Below, one piece after another: positions 28,970-37,506 of a stretch of 64,000 nucleotides of DNA (its first letter is position 1; each line of letters starts with the position of its first letter). The stretch lies in assembly GCF_900091725.1 (NCBI RefSeq), contig NZ_FMBW01000040.1, forward strand, positions 62,001 through 126,000. Reading direction: 5' to 3'. The translations under genes were made by a program, and so were the position numbers. The notes below the pieces were generated by a model. The model searched no databases, was not told the DNA's origin, and saw only the letters and a list, made by a program, of their open reading frames with translations. Source of the DNA: Streptomyces sp. DvalAA-43 (lineage in GTDB: Bacteria; Actinomycetota; Actinomycetes; Streptomycetales; Streptomycetaceae).

Positions 28970-29695
28970 ATGACGCACTGGTACGAAGGGCCACTGGCCG
29001 CTTTTGACACCGAGACAACAGGAGTCGACGTCGAGGGGGACCGGATCGTCTCGGCCGCCCTGGTCGTCCAGGACACGGCGGGCGGGCGGCTGCGCGTCAC
29101 CCGCTGGCTGGTGAATCCGGGGATACCGGTGCCCGTGGGGGCCACCGAGATCCACGGCCTGACCGACGATCACCTCCAGCGCAACGGGCGCTGGCCGGCA
29201 CCGGTGGTGGAGGAGATAGGCCGTGCGCTGGCCGAGCAGTGCGCGGCCGGGCGGCCGCTGGTCGTGATGAACGCGCCGTTCGACCTGACGCTGCTGGACC
29301 GCGAACTGAAGCGCCATCGCGCGTCCTCGCTCGCGGCGTATCTGCAGAACTCCCCGCTGTGCGTGCTGGATCCGCGGGTGCTCGACAAGCATCTGGACCG
29401 CTACCGCAAGGGGCGGCGAACCCTCACCGACCTCTGCGAACTCTACGGCGTGGTGCTCGACGGCGCCCATGACGCGGCGGCCGACGCGGCGGCCTCGCTG
29501 GAGCTGGTCCGCGCGGTGGGGCGGCGGTTCTCGTCCCGTCTGGAACGGCTGACGCCGCCGGAGCTGCACACCCTGCAGGCCGTGTGGCATGCGGCGCAGG
29601 CGCGTGGGCTGCAGGCGTGGTTCGCGAAGAACGGGACGGCGGAGATGGTGGATCCGGCCTGGCCGCTGCGCCCGGTTCTTCCCGCCGCGGCGTGA
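28970..29695 (+). CDS. DEDDh 3'-5' exonuclease (DNA polymerase III epsilon-like)
   Basis: 241 residues. Exonuclease motif I FDTETTG (D13, E15), motif II VMNAPFDLTLLDREL and motif III AHDAAADAAAS give the DEDDh set (Asp, Glu, Asp, His, Asp). It resembles a stand-alone proofreading-type exonuclease, not a DnaE fusion. The C-terminal extension (about 180-241) has no recognised domain. The ATG at 28970 follows GAGGAG. It is divergent from the DUF4365 pair. A terminator follows at 29735-29773, shared with the tRNA-Val gene. Confidence 0.9.
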   Translation: MTHWYEGPLAAFDTETTGVDVEGDRIVSAALVVQDTAGGRLRVTRWLVNPGIPVPVGATEIHGLTDDHLQRNGRWPAPVVEEIGRALAEQCAAGRPLVVMNAPFDLTLLDRELKRHRASSLAAYLQNSPLCVLDPRVLDKHLDRYRKGRRTLTDLCELYGVVLDGAHDAAADAAASLELVRAVGRRFSSRLERLTPPELHTLQAVWHAAQARGLQAWFAKNGTAEMVDPAWPLRPVLPAAA

Positions 29696-29734
29696 GCGGG
29701 TGTCCCGTCGCTTCCTCGGGGGTTCCGGACACGC

Positions 29735-29773
29735 AGAGGCCGGTCCGTCGATTCTGCTGACGGACCGGCCTCT
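29735..29773. terminator. Terminator between the exonuclease gene and tRNA-Val
   Basis: AGAGGCCGGTCCGTC (29735-29749) pairs with GACGGACCGGCCTCT (29759-29773), loop 9. It ends the exonuclease transcript on the plus strand and the tRNA-Val on the minus strand. Confidence 0.85.
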
Positions 29774-29779
29774 CCCGGG

Positions 29780-29851
29780 TGGGCGATACTGGGTTCGAAC
29801 CAGTGACCTCTTCGGTGTGAACGAAGCGCTCTCCCACTGAGCTAATCGCCC
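29780..29851 (-). tRNA. tRNA-Val (anticodon CAC), copy 1
   Basis: 72-nt cloverleaf. Acceptor GGGCGAT pairs with ATCGCCC; the anticodon stem CTTCG/CGAAG holds loop TTCACAC with anticodon CAC (reads GUG, Val); the T-loop GGTTCGAACC is intact. Discriminator A; no CCA is encoded. Sequence-identical to the copy at 33374-33445. Confidence 0.95.
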
Positions 29852-29890
29852 GGGAACGGGTTGAACCATACAGGGCTCGGCGGGTCCGGT

Positions 29891-30337
29891 TCAAACCGCT
29901 GCCAGCCGGGCCGCGAGACCCCGCCGTCCGGCACGCATCATCAGCGCGTGATTGGCCCGGAACACCGGGCGTCCGGGCACCGCCAGGAGCCGCATCAGCC
30001 GTCTGCGCACCTTGACCTCCTGCTCGTAGACGACCCGGCTGCCACCGCCGTGCGAGGTGACCGTCCACCGGACCCAGCCGTCGAGGTCGCCGCTGAGCGT
30101 CGCCTCGATGACCCGGGCCCGGGGGTCGCGGCGGCGTTCGCGGACCGTCAGGACGAGGTCGTACGGGAGGAGGGAGCGGATCCGGGTCGTGCCGGTGGTG
30201 CCGTCGACCGGGGTGGCCTCGCGGACCTGCGGCCACCATCGCGGGTAGTCCTCGGCGCGTTCGAGGATCCCGTACACGGCATCGGGTGGGGCGGGCAGGT
30301 CCCAGATACTCACAAATCGGTAGTGGCTCCAGTCCAT
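29891..30337 (-). CDS. SRPBCC-family protein (polyketide cyclase/START-like)
   Basis: 148 residues with a helix-grip fold profile: FVSIWDLPAPPDAVYGILERAEDYPRWWPQV at the start, LLPYDLVLTVRERRRDPRARVIEATLSGDLDGWVRWTVT in the middle, and a long C-terminal helix. Such proteins bind hydrophobic ligands; here neither ligand nor enzyme function is known. ATG 30335-30337 follows CTGGAG. It lies between tRNA-Val and the large membrane protein, with a 47-bp divergent promoter gap to the latter. Confidence 0.8.
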   Translation of the reverse strand: MDWSHYRFVSIWDLPAPPDAVYGILERAEDYPRWWPQVREATPVDGTTGTTRIRSLLPYDLVLTVRERRRDPRARVIEATLSGDLDGWVRWTVTSHGGGSRVVYEQEVKVRRRLMRLLAVPGRPVFRANHALMMRAGRRGLAARLAAV

Positions 30338-30384
30338 GGCTCCAGTCTGCGCGTACTCAGCCGGGGAACTGAGTATCCGAGCGC

Positions 30385-32958
30385 ATGTCCGATCCCGTGG
30401 CCCGCACCACACTCACGTCCATGGAACATGTGCCGCCACCCGCCGAGGAATTGGCGCTGCTCGATCGCGAACTGGCCCGGCTGGACGCCCACCGGTCCCA
30501 GTTGCTGGTTCGCCGTGCCTGGCTGCTGAGCGTGCTGACGCCGCCCGCCAGGCCTCCCGCCACGGCGCCGACGCCGTTCGCCGCCCCGTCCGGGCCGCCC
30601 GCGCCGTTCGCGGCTCCCTTCGGGCCGCCCGCCGCGCGGGCCGGAGCGCACAGCGCGCAGAACGTGCTGCTCACCCTGGGCGGTCTGCTGCTGACGGTCG
30701 CGGCGATCGCCTTCACCCTGGTCAGCTGGGGCCATCTGGGAATCGCCGGCCGCTCGGCGGTGCTCGGCGTGGTGACGCTCGCGGCGCTCGCCGCGCCCGC
30801 CGTGCTGCTGCGTCGCGGGCTGTCCGCGACGGCCGAGTCGCTCGCCGCCCTGGCGTCCGTGCTGATGATCCTCGACGCCTACGCGCTGCACCGGGTGGCG
30901 GTGCCGGAGGCCGACGGCCTCGGTTTCGCCGCGGCCGCCTCGGCGGTGCTGGCGGTGGCCTGGGGCGGGTACGGGCTGCTGCTCGGCCGGCTGCGGCTGC
31001 CGCTGCCCCTGGCGGTGGTGAGCGCCCAGCTGCCGCTGCTGCTGTGGGCCTGGTCGGCGGGGGCGGGCGCCTCGGTGTTCGGCTGGGCGCTGCTGCTGAC
31101 GGCGGCGCTGGACTGCGCGATCGCGGTGTGGGGCCGGGGCGTGGCGGTCCGGGTGACCGCCTGTGCCGGCTGCTGGACGACGGGCCTGCTGGGACTGCTG
31201 GTGGCCCTGACGCAGTCGATGTCCGCCGAGACGGCGGCGGGGGCGGTGGGCCCGGCCGCGCTGTTGCTCGCGGGTGCGGCGGTCGCGCTGTTCGGAGCGT
31301 GGCGCGCGCCCACGGGTCTCGCGGTGGCGGGCGGGACGCTGGCCGGGCTGTGCGGGGTGGCCGCGGTGGGCGGTGTGCTGCGCGCCGGGACCGCCTGGGG
31401 CTGGTCCGTGCCGGTGTATCTGCTGTGCGGTGCGGTGCTGCTGGTGGCGGTGCGCGCGCCGCTGCCGCGCCCGGTCGGGCAGGGGCTGCTGTGGGCCTCG
31501 TCGGCGGTGACCGCGGCCGCGGTGCTCTTCTCGGCACCGCCGGTCGGCATGTCGCTGATGGGTACGGTGTCGCAGCTGGCCCGTGTGTGGTCCGGCGTTC
31601 CCGACGGCGGTGTCCGGGGCGCTCTCGGTACGGCGGACGTGGCGTGGTCCCACCTGGCCGGGGCCCCGGTGGGACTGCTGATGGCGGCCGCCCTGCTGGG
31701 ACTCGCGCACCGGTCGTGGGACCGGCTGGTGCGGGTGGCCGGGCCGGTGTTCCCGCCGGGTACGGGCCGGCGGGGCGCGGCGGGGGCCGCCGCCTCGGCG
31801 CTCTGCTGGGCGGGGCTCACCGCGCTGCCCGCGGTGCTGGGCCTGTCGTACGCGGCGGCGGTGTCGGTGCAGTTGTCACTGGTCGCCGGGGCGTTCGCGG
31901 TGGCGGTCCTGGGTCTGCGCCGCGGTGCGGGCGCCCTGGGGACGACGGCGCTGGTGTGCGGGATGGTCGGAGCGGTGAGCGCGGGGTTCCTCGCGCTCGC
32001 GTCGCAGGCGGCGACGTACGCGGTGTTCGCGCTGGTGCTGGTGGTGCTCGGAGCGGCCGCGGTGCTGCTCGACGGCGCCCTTGCGCGGGCCGTGCGGGCG
32101 CTGCCGGACGCCCGTGCGGGGCGTGCGGTGCAGACACTGAGGGTCGCCCAGGCGGTGCCGGCCTGCGGGGCCGTGGTGTGCGCGATGGTGCTCGCCCGCG
32201 CGGCCGGGGCCTCGCTGGGGCTCGACGGGTACCGGGCCGCGCCGGTCCTGCTGGTCGTCCCCGCGGTGACGGCGCTGCTCGGGGCCCGGTTGCGGGGCCG
32301 CCCCGTGGCGCTTCCGGTCGAGCTGACCGGGGCCGTGGCGGCCGTGGCCGCGGTGCTCATGGCGCTGCCGGACCGGCCGTTCCTGGCGCTGGTGCTGGCG
32401 CTGAGCGGAGTGCTCGCTGCGGGCACGGCCGTGCGGGCCGAGCGGCGGCCGGTGGCCGGGTATCTGGCGGTGGCGCTGTTCGTCCTGGCGAACTGGGTGC
32501 GGCTCTCGGCCTCGGGGGTGTCGGCCCCGGAGGCGTACACGCTGCCGGTGACCGTGCCCGCGCTGGCGATCGGTGTGCTGCGCCGGCGCCGCGACCCGGA
32601 GGCGTCGTCGTGGACGGCGTACGGGGCGGGCCTCGCGGCGACGCTGGTCCCGAGCCTCTTCGCGGCCTGGGCCGATCCGCACTGGGTGCGGCCGCTGCTG
32701 CTCGGTGTGGCGGCACTGGCGATCACCCTGGCGGGCGCCCGGCTGCGGCTGCAGGCGCTGCTGCTGCTCGGCGGAGCGGTGCTGGCCATGGACGCCGTGC
32801 ACGAACTGGCGCCGTACGTGGTCCAGGTCGTCGGCGCGCTCCCGCGCTGGCTGCCGCCCGCCCTGGCCGGGGTGCTGCTGCTGGTGGTCGGGGCGACGTA
32901 CGAACAGCGGCTGCGCGATGCGCGGCGGCTGAAGGAGACCGTGGGCCGGATGCGCTGA
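30385..32958 (+). CDS. Multi-pass membrane protein of the SCO7613 C-terminal type
   Basis: 857 residues, Ala/Leu/Val-rich. A short N-terminal helical region (LLDRELARLDAHRSQLLVRRAWLL, about 23-50) and a Pro/Ala linker (about 50-85) precede roughly 20 closely spaced membrane segments (about 90-830). The head-plus-multi-span layout resembles the family annotated as SCO7613 C-terminal domain-containing membrane proteins; that is my recollection, not a search. Function unknown. Start ATG 30385; an in-frame ATG at 30421 is an alternative. It diverges from the SRPBCC gene. Confidence 0.7.
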   Translation: MSDPVARTTLTSMEHVPPPAEELALLDRELARLDAHRSQLLVRRAWLLSVLTPPARPPATAPTPFAAPSGPPAPFAAPFGPPAARAGAHSAQNVLLTLGGLLLTVAAIAFTLVSWGHLGIAGRSAVLGVVTLAALAAPAVLLRRGLSATAESLAALASVLMILDAYALHRVAVPEADGLGFAAAASAVLAVAWGGYGLLLGRLRLPLPLAVVSAQLPLLLWAWSAGAGASVFGWALLLTAALDCAIAVWGRGVAVRVTACAGCWTTGLLGLLVALTQSMSAETAAGAVGPAALLLAGAAVALFGAWRAPTGLAVAGGTLAGLCGVAAVGGVLRAGTAWGWSVPVYLLCGAVLLVAVRAPLPRPVGQGLLWASSAVTAAAVLFSAPPVGMSLMGTVSQLARVWSGVPDGGVRGALGTADVAWSHLAGAPVGLLMAAALLGLAHRSWDRLVRVAGPVFPPGTGRRGAAGAAASALCWAGLTALPAVLGLSYAAAVSVQLSLVAGAFAVAVLGLRRGAGALGTTALVCGMVGAVSAGFLALASQAATYAVFALVLVVLGAAAVLLDGALARAVRALPDARAGRAVQTLRVAQAVPACGAVVCAMVLARAAGASLGLDGYRAAPVLLVVPAVTALLGARLRGRPVALPVELTGAVAAVAAVLMALPDRPFLALVLALSGVLAAGTAVRAERRPVAGYLAVALFVLANWVRLSASGVSAPEAYTLPVTVPALAIGVLRRRRDPEASSWTAYGAGLAATLVPSLFAAWADPHWVRPLLLGVAALAITLAGARLRLQALLLLGGAVLAMDAVHELAPYVVQVVGALPRWLPPALAGVLLLVVGATYEQRLRDARRLKETVGRMR

Positions 32959-33331
32959 CGGTACGTCGCACGACGGGCCCGGAGCTCCCCGACGGGACGC
33001 TCCGGGCCGCGCGCAGGAGGCGTACGCGGCGAACTCGCCCGTGAAATACAGCAGTTCGCACCTGTAGCCGCTCCCGCGAAATTGCAACGCAGTTCTCGAC
33101 ATCGCCGGAGCATCGGCCACGGATACCGGCGGCCGATCCCTTTCCGGGAATTCCGGCGGCCGGAGAAGGCCGTCCGGCCGGGATATCCGGATGCCCCCGC
33201 TCGATCGGCGGACGGCCCCGTACGTGGCCATCCGGATTGCATCGTTCACGAATGCGCGGGCGAATTCGCCAAGGAGACACGGCCGGAACCCGACTCGGCG
33301 GACGGCCCGGACGGACGCGGAAAACGCAGAG
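32959..33331. other. Intergenic region, no supported gene
   Basis: The 415 bp from the membrane protein to tRNA-Val copy 2 hold no convincing gene. Bases 33040-33110 are less GC-rich than the surroundings. Several near-palindromes occur (for example around 33147-33200, including GCGGCCGGA-type repeats). Two GGCGGACGGCCC-like segments flank 33205 and 33300. The terminator at 33332-33361 ends the tRNA-Val transcript. Confidence 0.4.
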
Positions 33332-33361
33332 GGCCCGTGAGACTCTGCGGTCTCACGGGCC
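33332..33361 (-). terminator. Terminator after tRNA-Val copy 2
   Basis: GGCCCGTGAGAC (33332-33343) pairs perfectly with GTCTCACGGGCC (33350-33361), loop TCTGCG. It starts 13 bases past the tRNA 3' end on the minus strand and is followed by CTCTGCGTTTT. Confidence 0.9.
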
Positions 33362-33373
33362 TTCTGTCCGGGG

Positions 33374-33445
33374 TGGGCGATACTGGGTTCGAACCAGTGA
33401 CCTCTTCGGTGTGAACGAAGCGCTCTCCCACTGAGCTAATCGCCC
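33374..33445 (-). tRNA. tRNA-Val (anticodon CAC), copy 2
   Basis: Identical in sequence to 29780-29851, including acceptor GGGCGAT/ATCGCCC and anticodon loop TTCACAC. Its own terminator lies directly downstream. No CCA is encoded. Confidence 0.95.
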
Positions 33446-33500
33446 CGGGCGCAGGCCAAACATTACCCCATGTCAGCGGCGCCCCATGACCACCCCGGGG

Positions 33501-33989
33501 TCACTCGTGGATCTTCCACGGCATGGTGATGCCGAACTTCCAGACGTAGATCCCCACCAGCACCGCGATGATCACCAGGCCGATCGAGGTGAGGATGATG
33601 TTGCGCCGCCGGACCTTGGGGTCGAGCGCCCGCTGAGCGGCCTCGGTGACCTTCCGCCTGGTCCACCGGAGCACCAGCTGCGCCCAGACGAACTCGGTCG
33701 CCCAGATCGCCATGCCACCGAAGATCACCAGCCAGCCGGGCCCGGGCAGCGGCAGCATGATGATGCCCGCCACGACCACGGCGAAGCCGACCACGAAGAC
33801 GCCGACCTGCCAGCTCAGATGCAGCGGCCGGGACGCCTTGATGAACCCGGGCGCCCGGGAGCCGAGCTCCCGCACCTTGGCCACACCCTCCGCGACCTCG
33901 TCCGTCATGCCGTCCGTCCTGTCCCCCGCGGCGGACACCGGTGCCGCCGGTGCGGCGTCCCCGTCCCGCGCGTCACGCTCCGCATTCAT
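33501..33989 (-). CDS. TIGR02611-family membrane protein
   Basis: 162 residues. A charged head (1-55) is followed by two membrane segments (about 68-108, VGVFVVGFAVVVAGIIMLPLPGPGWLVIFGGMAIWA), a W-rich linker (FVWAQLVLRWTRRKVTEAAQRAL) and a last membrane segment (about 135-155). It fits the TIGR02611 family of uncharacterised actinobacterial proteins; assigned from memory of the PLPGPGWLVI signature. ATG 33987-33989; the ribosome-binding site is weak. It is divergent from ssgB. Confidence 0.75.
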   Translation of the reverse strand: MNAERDARDGDAAPAAPVSAAGDRTDGMTDEVAEGVAKVRELGSRAPGFIKASRPLHLSWQVGVFVVGFAVVVAGIIMLPLPGPGWLVIFGGMAIWATEFVWAQLVLRWTRRKVTEAAQRALDPKVRRRNIILTSIGLVIIAVLVGIYVWKFGITMPWKIHE

Positions 33990-34094
33990 AGGAGTCAACC
34001 TACCGGAACGGCCTTCATCACCGGAATGGCCGCATAACCGAAAGTTACACACCGCCGTACGAGCTACCTGAAGGAACACAAAAAGGTCAGAGGG

Positions 34095-34120
34095 GTTTAC
34101 AACGCCACCGTAGGTGGCAT
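34095..34120 (+). promoter_or_regulatory. Candidate ssgB promoter with palindrome
   Basis: GTTTAC (34095-34100) stands about 14 bases before GTGGCAT, a spacing and sequence compatible with a stress/sporulation sigma factor of the sigma-B/sigma-H type. A perfect 15-base palindrome, GCCACC-GTA-GGTGGC (34104-34118), fills the spacer and -10 region and could bind a repressor. ssgB is known to need sigma-H in S. coelicolor; the match here is by eye. Confidence 0.4.
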
Positions 34121-34179
34121 GTCGATTTCGCCGACGTGCGAATCCCCGAGCGCACACTGAGCGAAAGGCCCTGGCGCTT

Positions 34180-34593
34180 ATGAACACCACGGTCAGCTGC
34201 GAGCTGCACCTGCGCCTCGTTGTGTCGAGCGAGTCCTCACTGCCTGTACCCGCGGGCCTGCGGTATGACACGGCCGATCCGTATGCCGTGCACGCCACCT
34301 TCCATACCGGAGCGGAGGAGACGGTCGAATGGGTATTCGCCCGCGACCTCCTCGCCGAGGGGCTGCACCGGCCCACCGGCACCGGAGACGTCCGCGTCTG
34401 GCCATCCCGTAGTCACGGCCAGGGCGTCGTCTGCATCGCGCTGAGCTCCCCAGAGGGCGAAGCCCTGCTCGAAGCCCCGGCGAGAGCCCTGGAGTCGTTC
34501 CTGAAGAGGACCGACGCCGCGGTGCCGCCGGGCACCGAGCATCGCCACTTCGACCTCGATACGGAGCTCTCACACATCCTGGCCGAGAGCTGA
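34180..34593 (+). CDS. ssgB: SsgA-like sporulation cell-division protein SsgB
   Basis: Recruits FtsZ to future septum sites during sporulation-specific division. 137 residues, the exact size of SsgB in Streptomyces, with the conserved MNTTVSCELHLRLVVSSE start, YDTADPYAVHATFHTGAEE and RSHGQGVVCIALSSPEGEALLEAP, ending LSHILAES. SsgB is the most conserved SsgA-like protein, so the name is safe. ATG 34180-34182 has AAAGG about 12 bases upstream, a wide spacing. It is monocistronic, with its own promoter region and terminator at 34612-34642. Confidence 0.95.
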   Translation: MNTTVSCELHLRLVVSSESSLPVPAGLRYDTADPYAVHATFHTGAEETVEWVFARDLLAEGLHRPTGTGDVRVWPSRSHGQGVVCIALSSPEGEALLEAPARALESFLKRTDAAVPPGTEHRHFDLDTELSHILAES

Positions 34594-34611
34594 GCCAGGC
34601 CGAGAGCTGCA

Positions 34612-34642
34612 CGGCGCCGTCCGACTCGGGGAGACGGCGCCG
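34612..34642 (+). terminator. ssgB terminator
   Basis: CGGCGCCGTC (34612-34621) pairs with GACGGCGCCG (34633-34642), loop 11. It starts 18 bases past the stop. Confidence 0.8.
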
Positions 34643-34671
34643 CGCGGAAAACCTCATACGGCTGACACCGG

Positions 34672-34705
34672 CGCCGTCGTCACGGAATCCACCGTGGTGA
34701 CGGCG
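34672..34705 (+). repeat. Second long hairpin downstream of ssgB
   Basis: Bases 34672-34685 can pair over 14 bp (two G-U) with 34692-34705 around an AATCCA loop. It lies 30 bases beyond the ssgB terminator in the 309-bp gap to the CGNR gene. No gene is seen in that gap. Confidence 0.6.
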
Positions 34706-34902
34706 TCGGCGCGCGCCCGGGGCTCTCAGCACCTCTCCTGCCGCGGCCACGGCAGCCACCGGCCCAGAGATACCGCCCCATGGCCGGTACCCGCTCTCCG
34801 CGCCCCCCACGGGCCCTCTCGGGCCGCCGTGCGCCACGGCGGAGCCAGTAGAGTCAGCCCGCATCGGCGGACACCCGCCCGCCGGAGGCAGGGAGCGAAA
34901 GC

Positions 34903-35490
34903 GTGCTGATCCCCCACGACACCCGGATCGCCCTCGACACGGTGGTCGATCTGGTGAACACCGCACCGGAGAGCGAACCGCCGTCGGGCGGGCAGCCGGA
35001 GGCCGAGCGGAGCGACGGCCTCGCCGACATCACGGCGCTGTACGACTTCGCGCGGCGCCACCGCATCAGCGGCGTGGGCGAGCTCCACGAGAAGGACCTG
35101 CGGGCCGTACGGGACGTACGGGCGCGCTTCGCCGAGATCTTCGCGACGGACGACTCGCAGACCGCGGCCTCGCTCGTCAACACGCTCGTCGCCGCGGCCG
35201 GCACGACGCCGCAACTCAGCAATCACGACGGCTACGACTGGCATGTGCACTACTTCGCGCCCGACGCGTCGATCGCCGACCACCTCGCGGCCGACTGCGG
35301 CATGGCGCTGGCCTTCATCGTGGTGGCGGGCGAGCAGGAACGGCTGCGGCGGTGCGAGGCACCGGACTGCCGGCACGCCTTCGTCGACCTGTCCCGGAAC
35401 CGCTCCCGGCGCTACTGCTCCAGCCGCACCTGCGGCAACCGTCTGCATGTGGCCGCGTACCGGGCACGCCGCAAGGAAGCGGCCGGCTGA
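34903..35490 (+). CDS. CGNR zinc-finger protein (ABATE domain)
   Basis: 195 residues. The N-terminal ABATE-like part (about 1-140) starts RIALDTVVDLVNT. The C-terminal CGNR zinc finger, CEAPDCRHAFVDLSRNRS then YCSSRTCGNRLHVAAYR, has four Cys ligands in C-x4-C-x16-C-x4-C order. Usually a putative DNA-binding regulator. The GTG start at 34903 follows GGGAG at about 7 bases. Its stop is 4 bases from the convergent small membrane protein gene. Confidence 0.85.
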   Translation: MLIPHDTRIALDTVVDLVNTAPESEPPSGGQPEAERSDGLADITALYDFARRHRISGVGELHEKDLRAVRDVRARFAEIFATDDSQTAASLVNTLVAAAGTTPQLSNHDGYDWHVHYFAPDASIADHLAADCGMALAFIVVAGEQERLRRCEAPDCRHAFVDLSRNRSRRYCSSRTCGNRLHVAAYRARRKEAAG

Positions 35491-35494
35491 CCGT

Positions 35495-35650
35495 TCACAG
35501 CATGAAGAGATCATGCACCGCGGCCATCAGCAGCAGGCTGCCGACGACCGCGAGGAAGATCATCAAAGGGGGCTGGGAGAGCGCGAAGAGGCAGCCGCGC
35601 GGCTCTTCGGCAGGGGTGGTGGGGGCATCGCCCCGGGAGGTGTCGACCAT
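35495..35650 (-). CDS. Small single-span membrane protein
   Basis: About 51 residues (MVDTSRGDAPTTPAEEPRG, then one membrane segment PLMIFLAVVGSLLLMAAVH). The frame is open much further upstream (to 35767), and no ribosome-binding site singles out a start, so the N-terminus is uncertain. The hydrophobic helix and tail look real. Function unknown. It is convergent with the CGNR gene. Confidence 0.45.
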   Translation of the reverse strand: MVDTSRGDAPTTPAEEPRGCLFALSQPPLMIFLAVVGSLLLMAAVHDLFML

Positions 35651-35934
35651 CGCGGGACGATCATGACTCACTCCGGAACCGTTGGCGATCAATACGCCCT
35701 CCCGCACCGGGAGTTCACCCGCCCCGGCCGGTCCGGATTCGCTCCGGCGTCCGATCGGCCGCCACACATTCGCACGCCGCCCGGGGCACTCCTATGCCGC
35801 AACTCCGGGGAAAATCAGGCCGATACGGCAGCCCGCGCGCACCTCGGCGGGCCAACACCGCCCCGCACAGGGTGAATTCGAGATTCTGCCGCTACGACTT
35901 CCCCGGCCTCGGCGCGACCCCGCGCCGAAGGCCC

Positions 35935-36954
35935 TCAGCGCGGGGTCGAGCTGGAGGCCCGCACCACGAGTTCCGGCTGGAGCACCACGCTGCGGTGCTC
36001 ATGGGTGCCGTCCTCGTCGTCCGACTCCTCCAGCAGGAGCTCCGCGGCCATCCGGCCCATCACGGCCGCGGGCTGGCGGACGGAGGTGAGCGGTACGGCA
36101 GCGGCGGCGGCGAATTCGATGTCGTCGTAGCCGACGATGGCCATGTCGTGCGGCACCCGGACGCCCGCCGCGTACAACGCCTGGAGCACCCCCAGGGCGA
36201 GCAGGTCGTTGGCGCAGAACACCGCGGTCGGCCGGGGCACCAGGCCCAGCAGCCGGGCTCCGGCGTCGCGGCCCGCCGACACGTCCAGGCGGTCGGAAGG
36301 GATCTCGACGAGCGCCTCGGGCGGCAGTCCGGCGTCGGCGAGGGCCGACAGGGCGCCTTCGCGCCGGTCCCTGATCTGATGGAGATCGCCCGGCCCGCTG
36401 ACGTACGCCACCGAGCGGTGACCGGCCGCGACCAGATGGCCGACGGCGAGGGCGCCGCCGCGCACGTCGTCGACGGAGACCGCGCAGGTCCCCGTGCCGG
36501 GCGCCACCCGGTCCACCAGCACGAAGGGGATCCGGTGCCGGCCGAACGCCTCCAGGTTCCGGCCGGTGGCGTCGGTCGGGGTGACCAGGACGCCGCAGAC
36601 CCGCTGCTCGGCGAAGAGTCCGAGGTACTCGGCCTCCTCCGCCGGGCTCTGGTCGCTGTTGCAGACCATGACGCCGAGACCGGCCTCCCGGGCGGCGCGC
36701 TCGGCGCCGCGGGCCACGTCCACGAAGAACGGGTTGCCCATGTCGAGGACGAGCAGGGCCATGATCCGGCTGCGGCCCGCCCTGAGCTGGCGTGCCGACT
36801 CGCTGCGTACGTATCCGAGTTCCTCGATGGCGGCGAGCACCCGGGCGCGGGTCTCCGGCAGCACCGCCTCGGGCCGGTTGATCACGTTGGAGACGGTGCC
36901 CACGGAGACTCCGGCCTGCCGGGCCACATCCTTGATCCCTGCCACGTGCGCCAC
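35935..36954 (-). CDS. LacI-family transcriptional regulator
   Basis: 339 residues. An N-terminal helix-turn-helix (IKDVARQAGVSVGTVSNVINRP) and hinge helix (RSESARQLRAGRS) are followed by a periplasmic-binding-protein-like sensor domain (about 62-325) with MALLVLDMGNPFFVDVARGAERA and FCANDLLALGVLQAL. It binds DNA and a small ligand, commonly a sugar, which is not identifiable here; no sugar-use genes adjoin. GTG start 36952-36954 with a weak site; a second GTG 9 bases later is possible. Confidence 0.9.
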   Translation of the reverse strand: MAHVAGIKDVARQAGVSVGTVSNVINRPEAVLPETRARVLAAIEELGYVRSESARQLRAGRSRIMALLVLDMGNPFFVDVARGAERAAREAGLGVMVCNSDQSPAEEAEYLGLFAEQRVCGVLVTPTDATGRNLEAFGRHRIPFVLVDRVAPGTGTCAVSVDDVRGGALAVGHLVAAGHRSVAYVSGPGDLHQIRDRREGALSALADAGLPPEALVEIPSDRLDVSAGRDAGARLLGLVPRPTAVFCANDLLALGVLQALYAAGVRVPHDMAIVGYDDIEFAAAAAVPLTSVRQPAAVMGRMAAELLLEESDDEDGTHEHRSVVLQPELVVRASSSTPR

Positions 36955-37023
36955 TCGCCCCGCCCCACTGATGCCGTCGGCCGCGCCGGTCCGCGGCGTG
37001 CCCTCATCGTACGGATGTCCACT

Positions 37024-37050
37024 CCCCCGCCCCGGGCAGAGGGGCAGGGG
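37024..37050 (-). terminator. Terminator after the small membrane protein (37051-37506)
   Basis: CCCCCGCCCC (37024-37033) pairs with GGGGCAGGGG (37041-37050) with one G-U pair, directly after the stop on the minus strand. Confidence 0.6.
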
Positions 37051-37506
37051 TCAGATGCCGTGCTTCTTGAGGATGGCCTCGATGTCGCTGAAGTCCTCGG
37101 CCGGAGCGGCGGACCGCTGCGGGGACTTCGTCCCCGGACGCGCCCGGGAGTCCGCGAGCCCCGCCCCCAGCGAGGGCGCCGAGGCCGCGGGGGCCACCGC
37201 TTCGCCCTGGGCCGCCCGTGCGGCGGCCCTGCGTTCCTTGCGGGTGCCGCCGCCCCGGCGCTCGATCGCGCGGGTGGTCGAGAACAGCACCCAGGCCACG
37301 GCGAGCAGCCCGAAGCCGATCCAGACACTCGGCTTGAAGGCGATCCCCGCGACCCAGTCCACGACCCCGGTCAGCACCAGGGCGATCGGGACCAGGGAGT
37401 AGGCGGCGATCCGGGTCGCGGCGAGGAAGCGCTTTCGCCAGGCGGTGACGGCGGCGATGCCCAGGCCCGCCGCGGACACCGCGGAGCAGATGGTCTCGGC
37501 AAGCAT
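37051..37506 (-). CDS. Conserved actinobacterial membrane protein
   Basis: 151 residues. Three or four membrane segments lie in the first 90 residues (TICSAVSAAGLGIAAVTAW, IAAYSLVPIALVLTGVVDWVAGIAF, WIGFGLLAVAWVLFSTT). A basic Ala/Arg-rich linker and the C-terminal DFSDIEAILKKHGI follow; the end looks like a protein-interaction tail. Function unknown. ATG 37504-37506 with GGAGG at about 6 bases. Divergent from the DsbA-like gene. Confidence 0.75.
   Translation of the reverse strand: MLAETICSAVSAAGLGIAAVTAWRKRFLAATRIAAYSLVPIALVLTGVVDWVAGIAFKPSVWIGFGLLAVAWVLFSTTRAIERRGGGTRKERRAAARAAQGEAVAPAASAPSLGAGLADSRARPGTKSPQRSAAPAEDFSDIEAILKKHGI

Noticed and set aside
30336..33044. Long alternative frames over the large membrane protein
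   Set aside because: The plus-strand frame from 30385 reads as membrane segments; the others are Arg/Ala-rich shadows.
33000..33110. Small minus-strand frame beginning MSRTALQFRGSGYRC
   Set aside because: No ribosome-binding site, no terminator or neighbour support, and the region looks non-coding.
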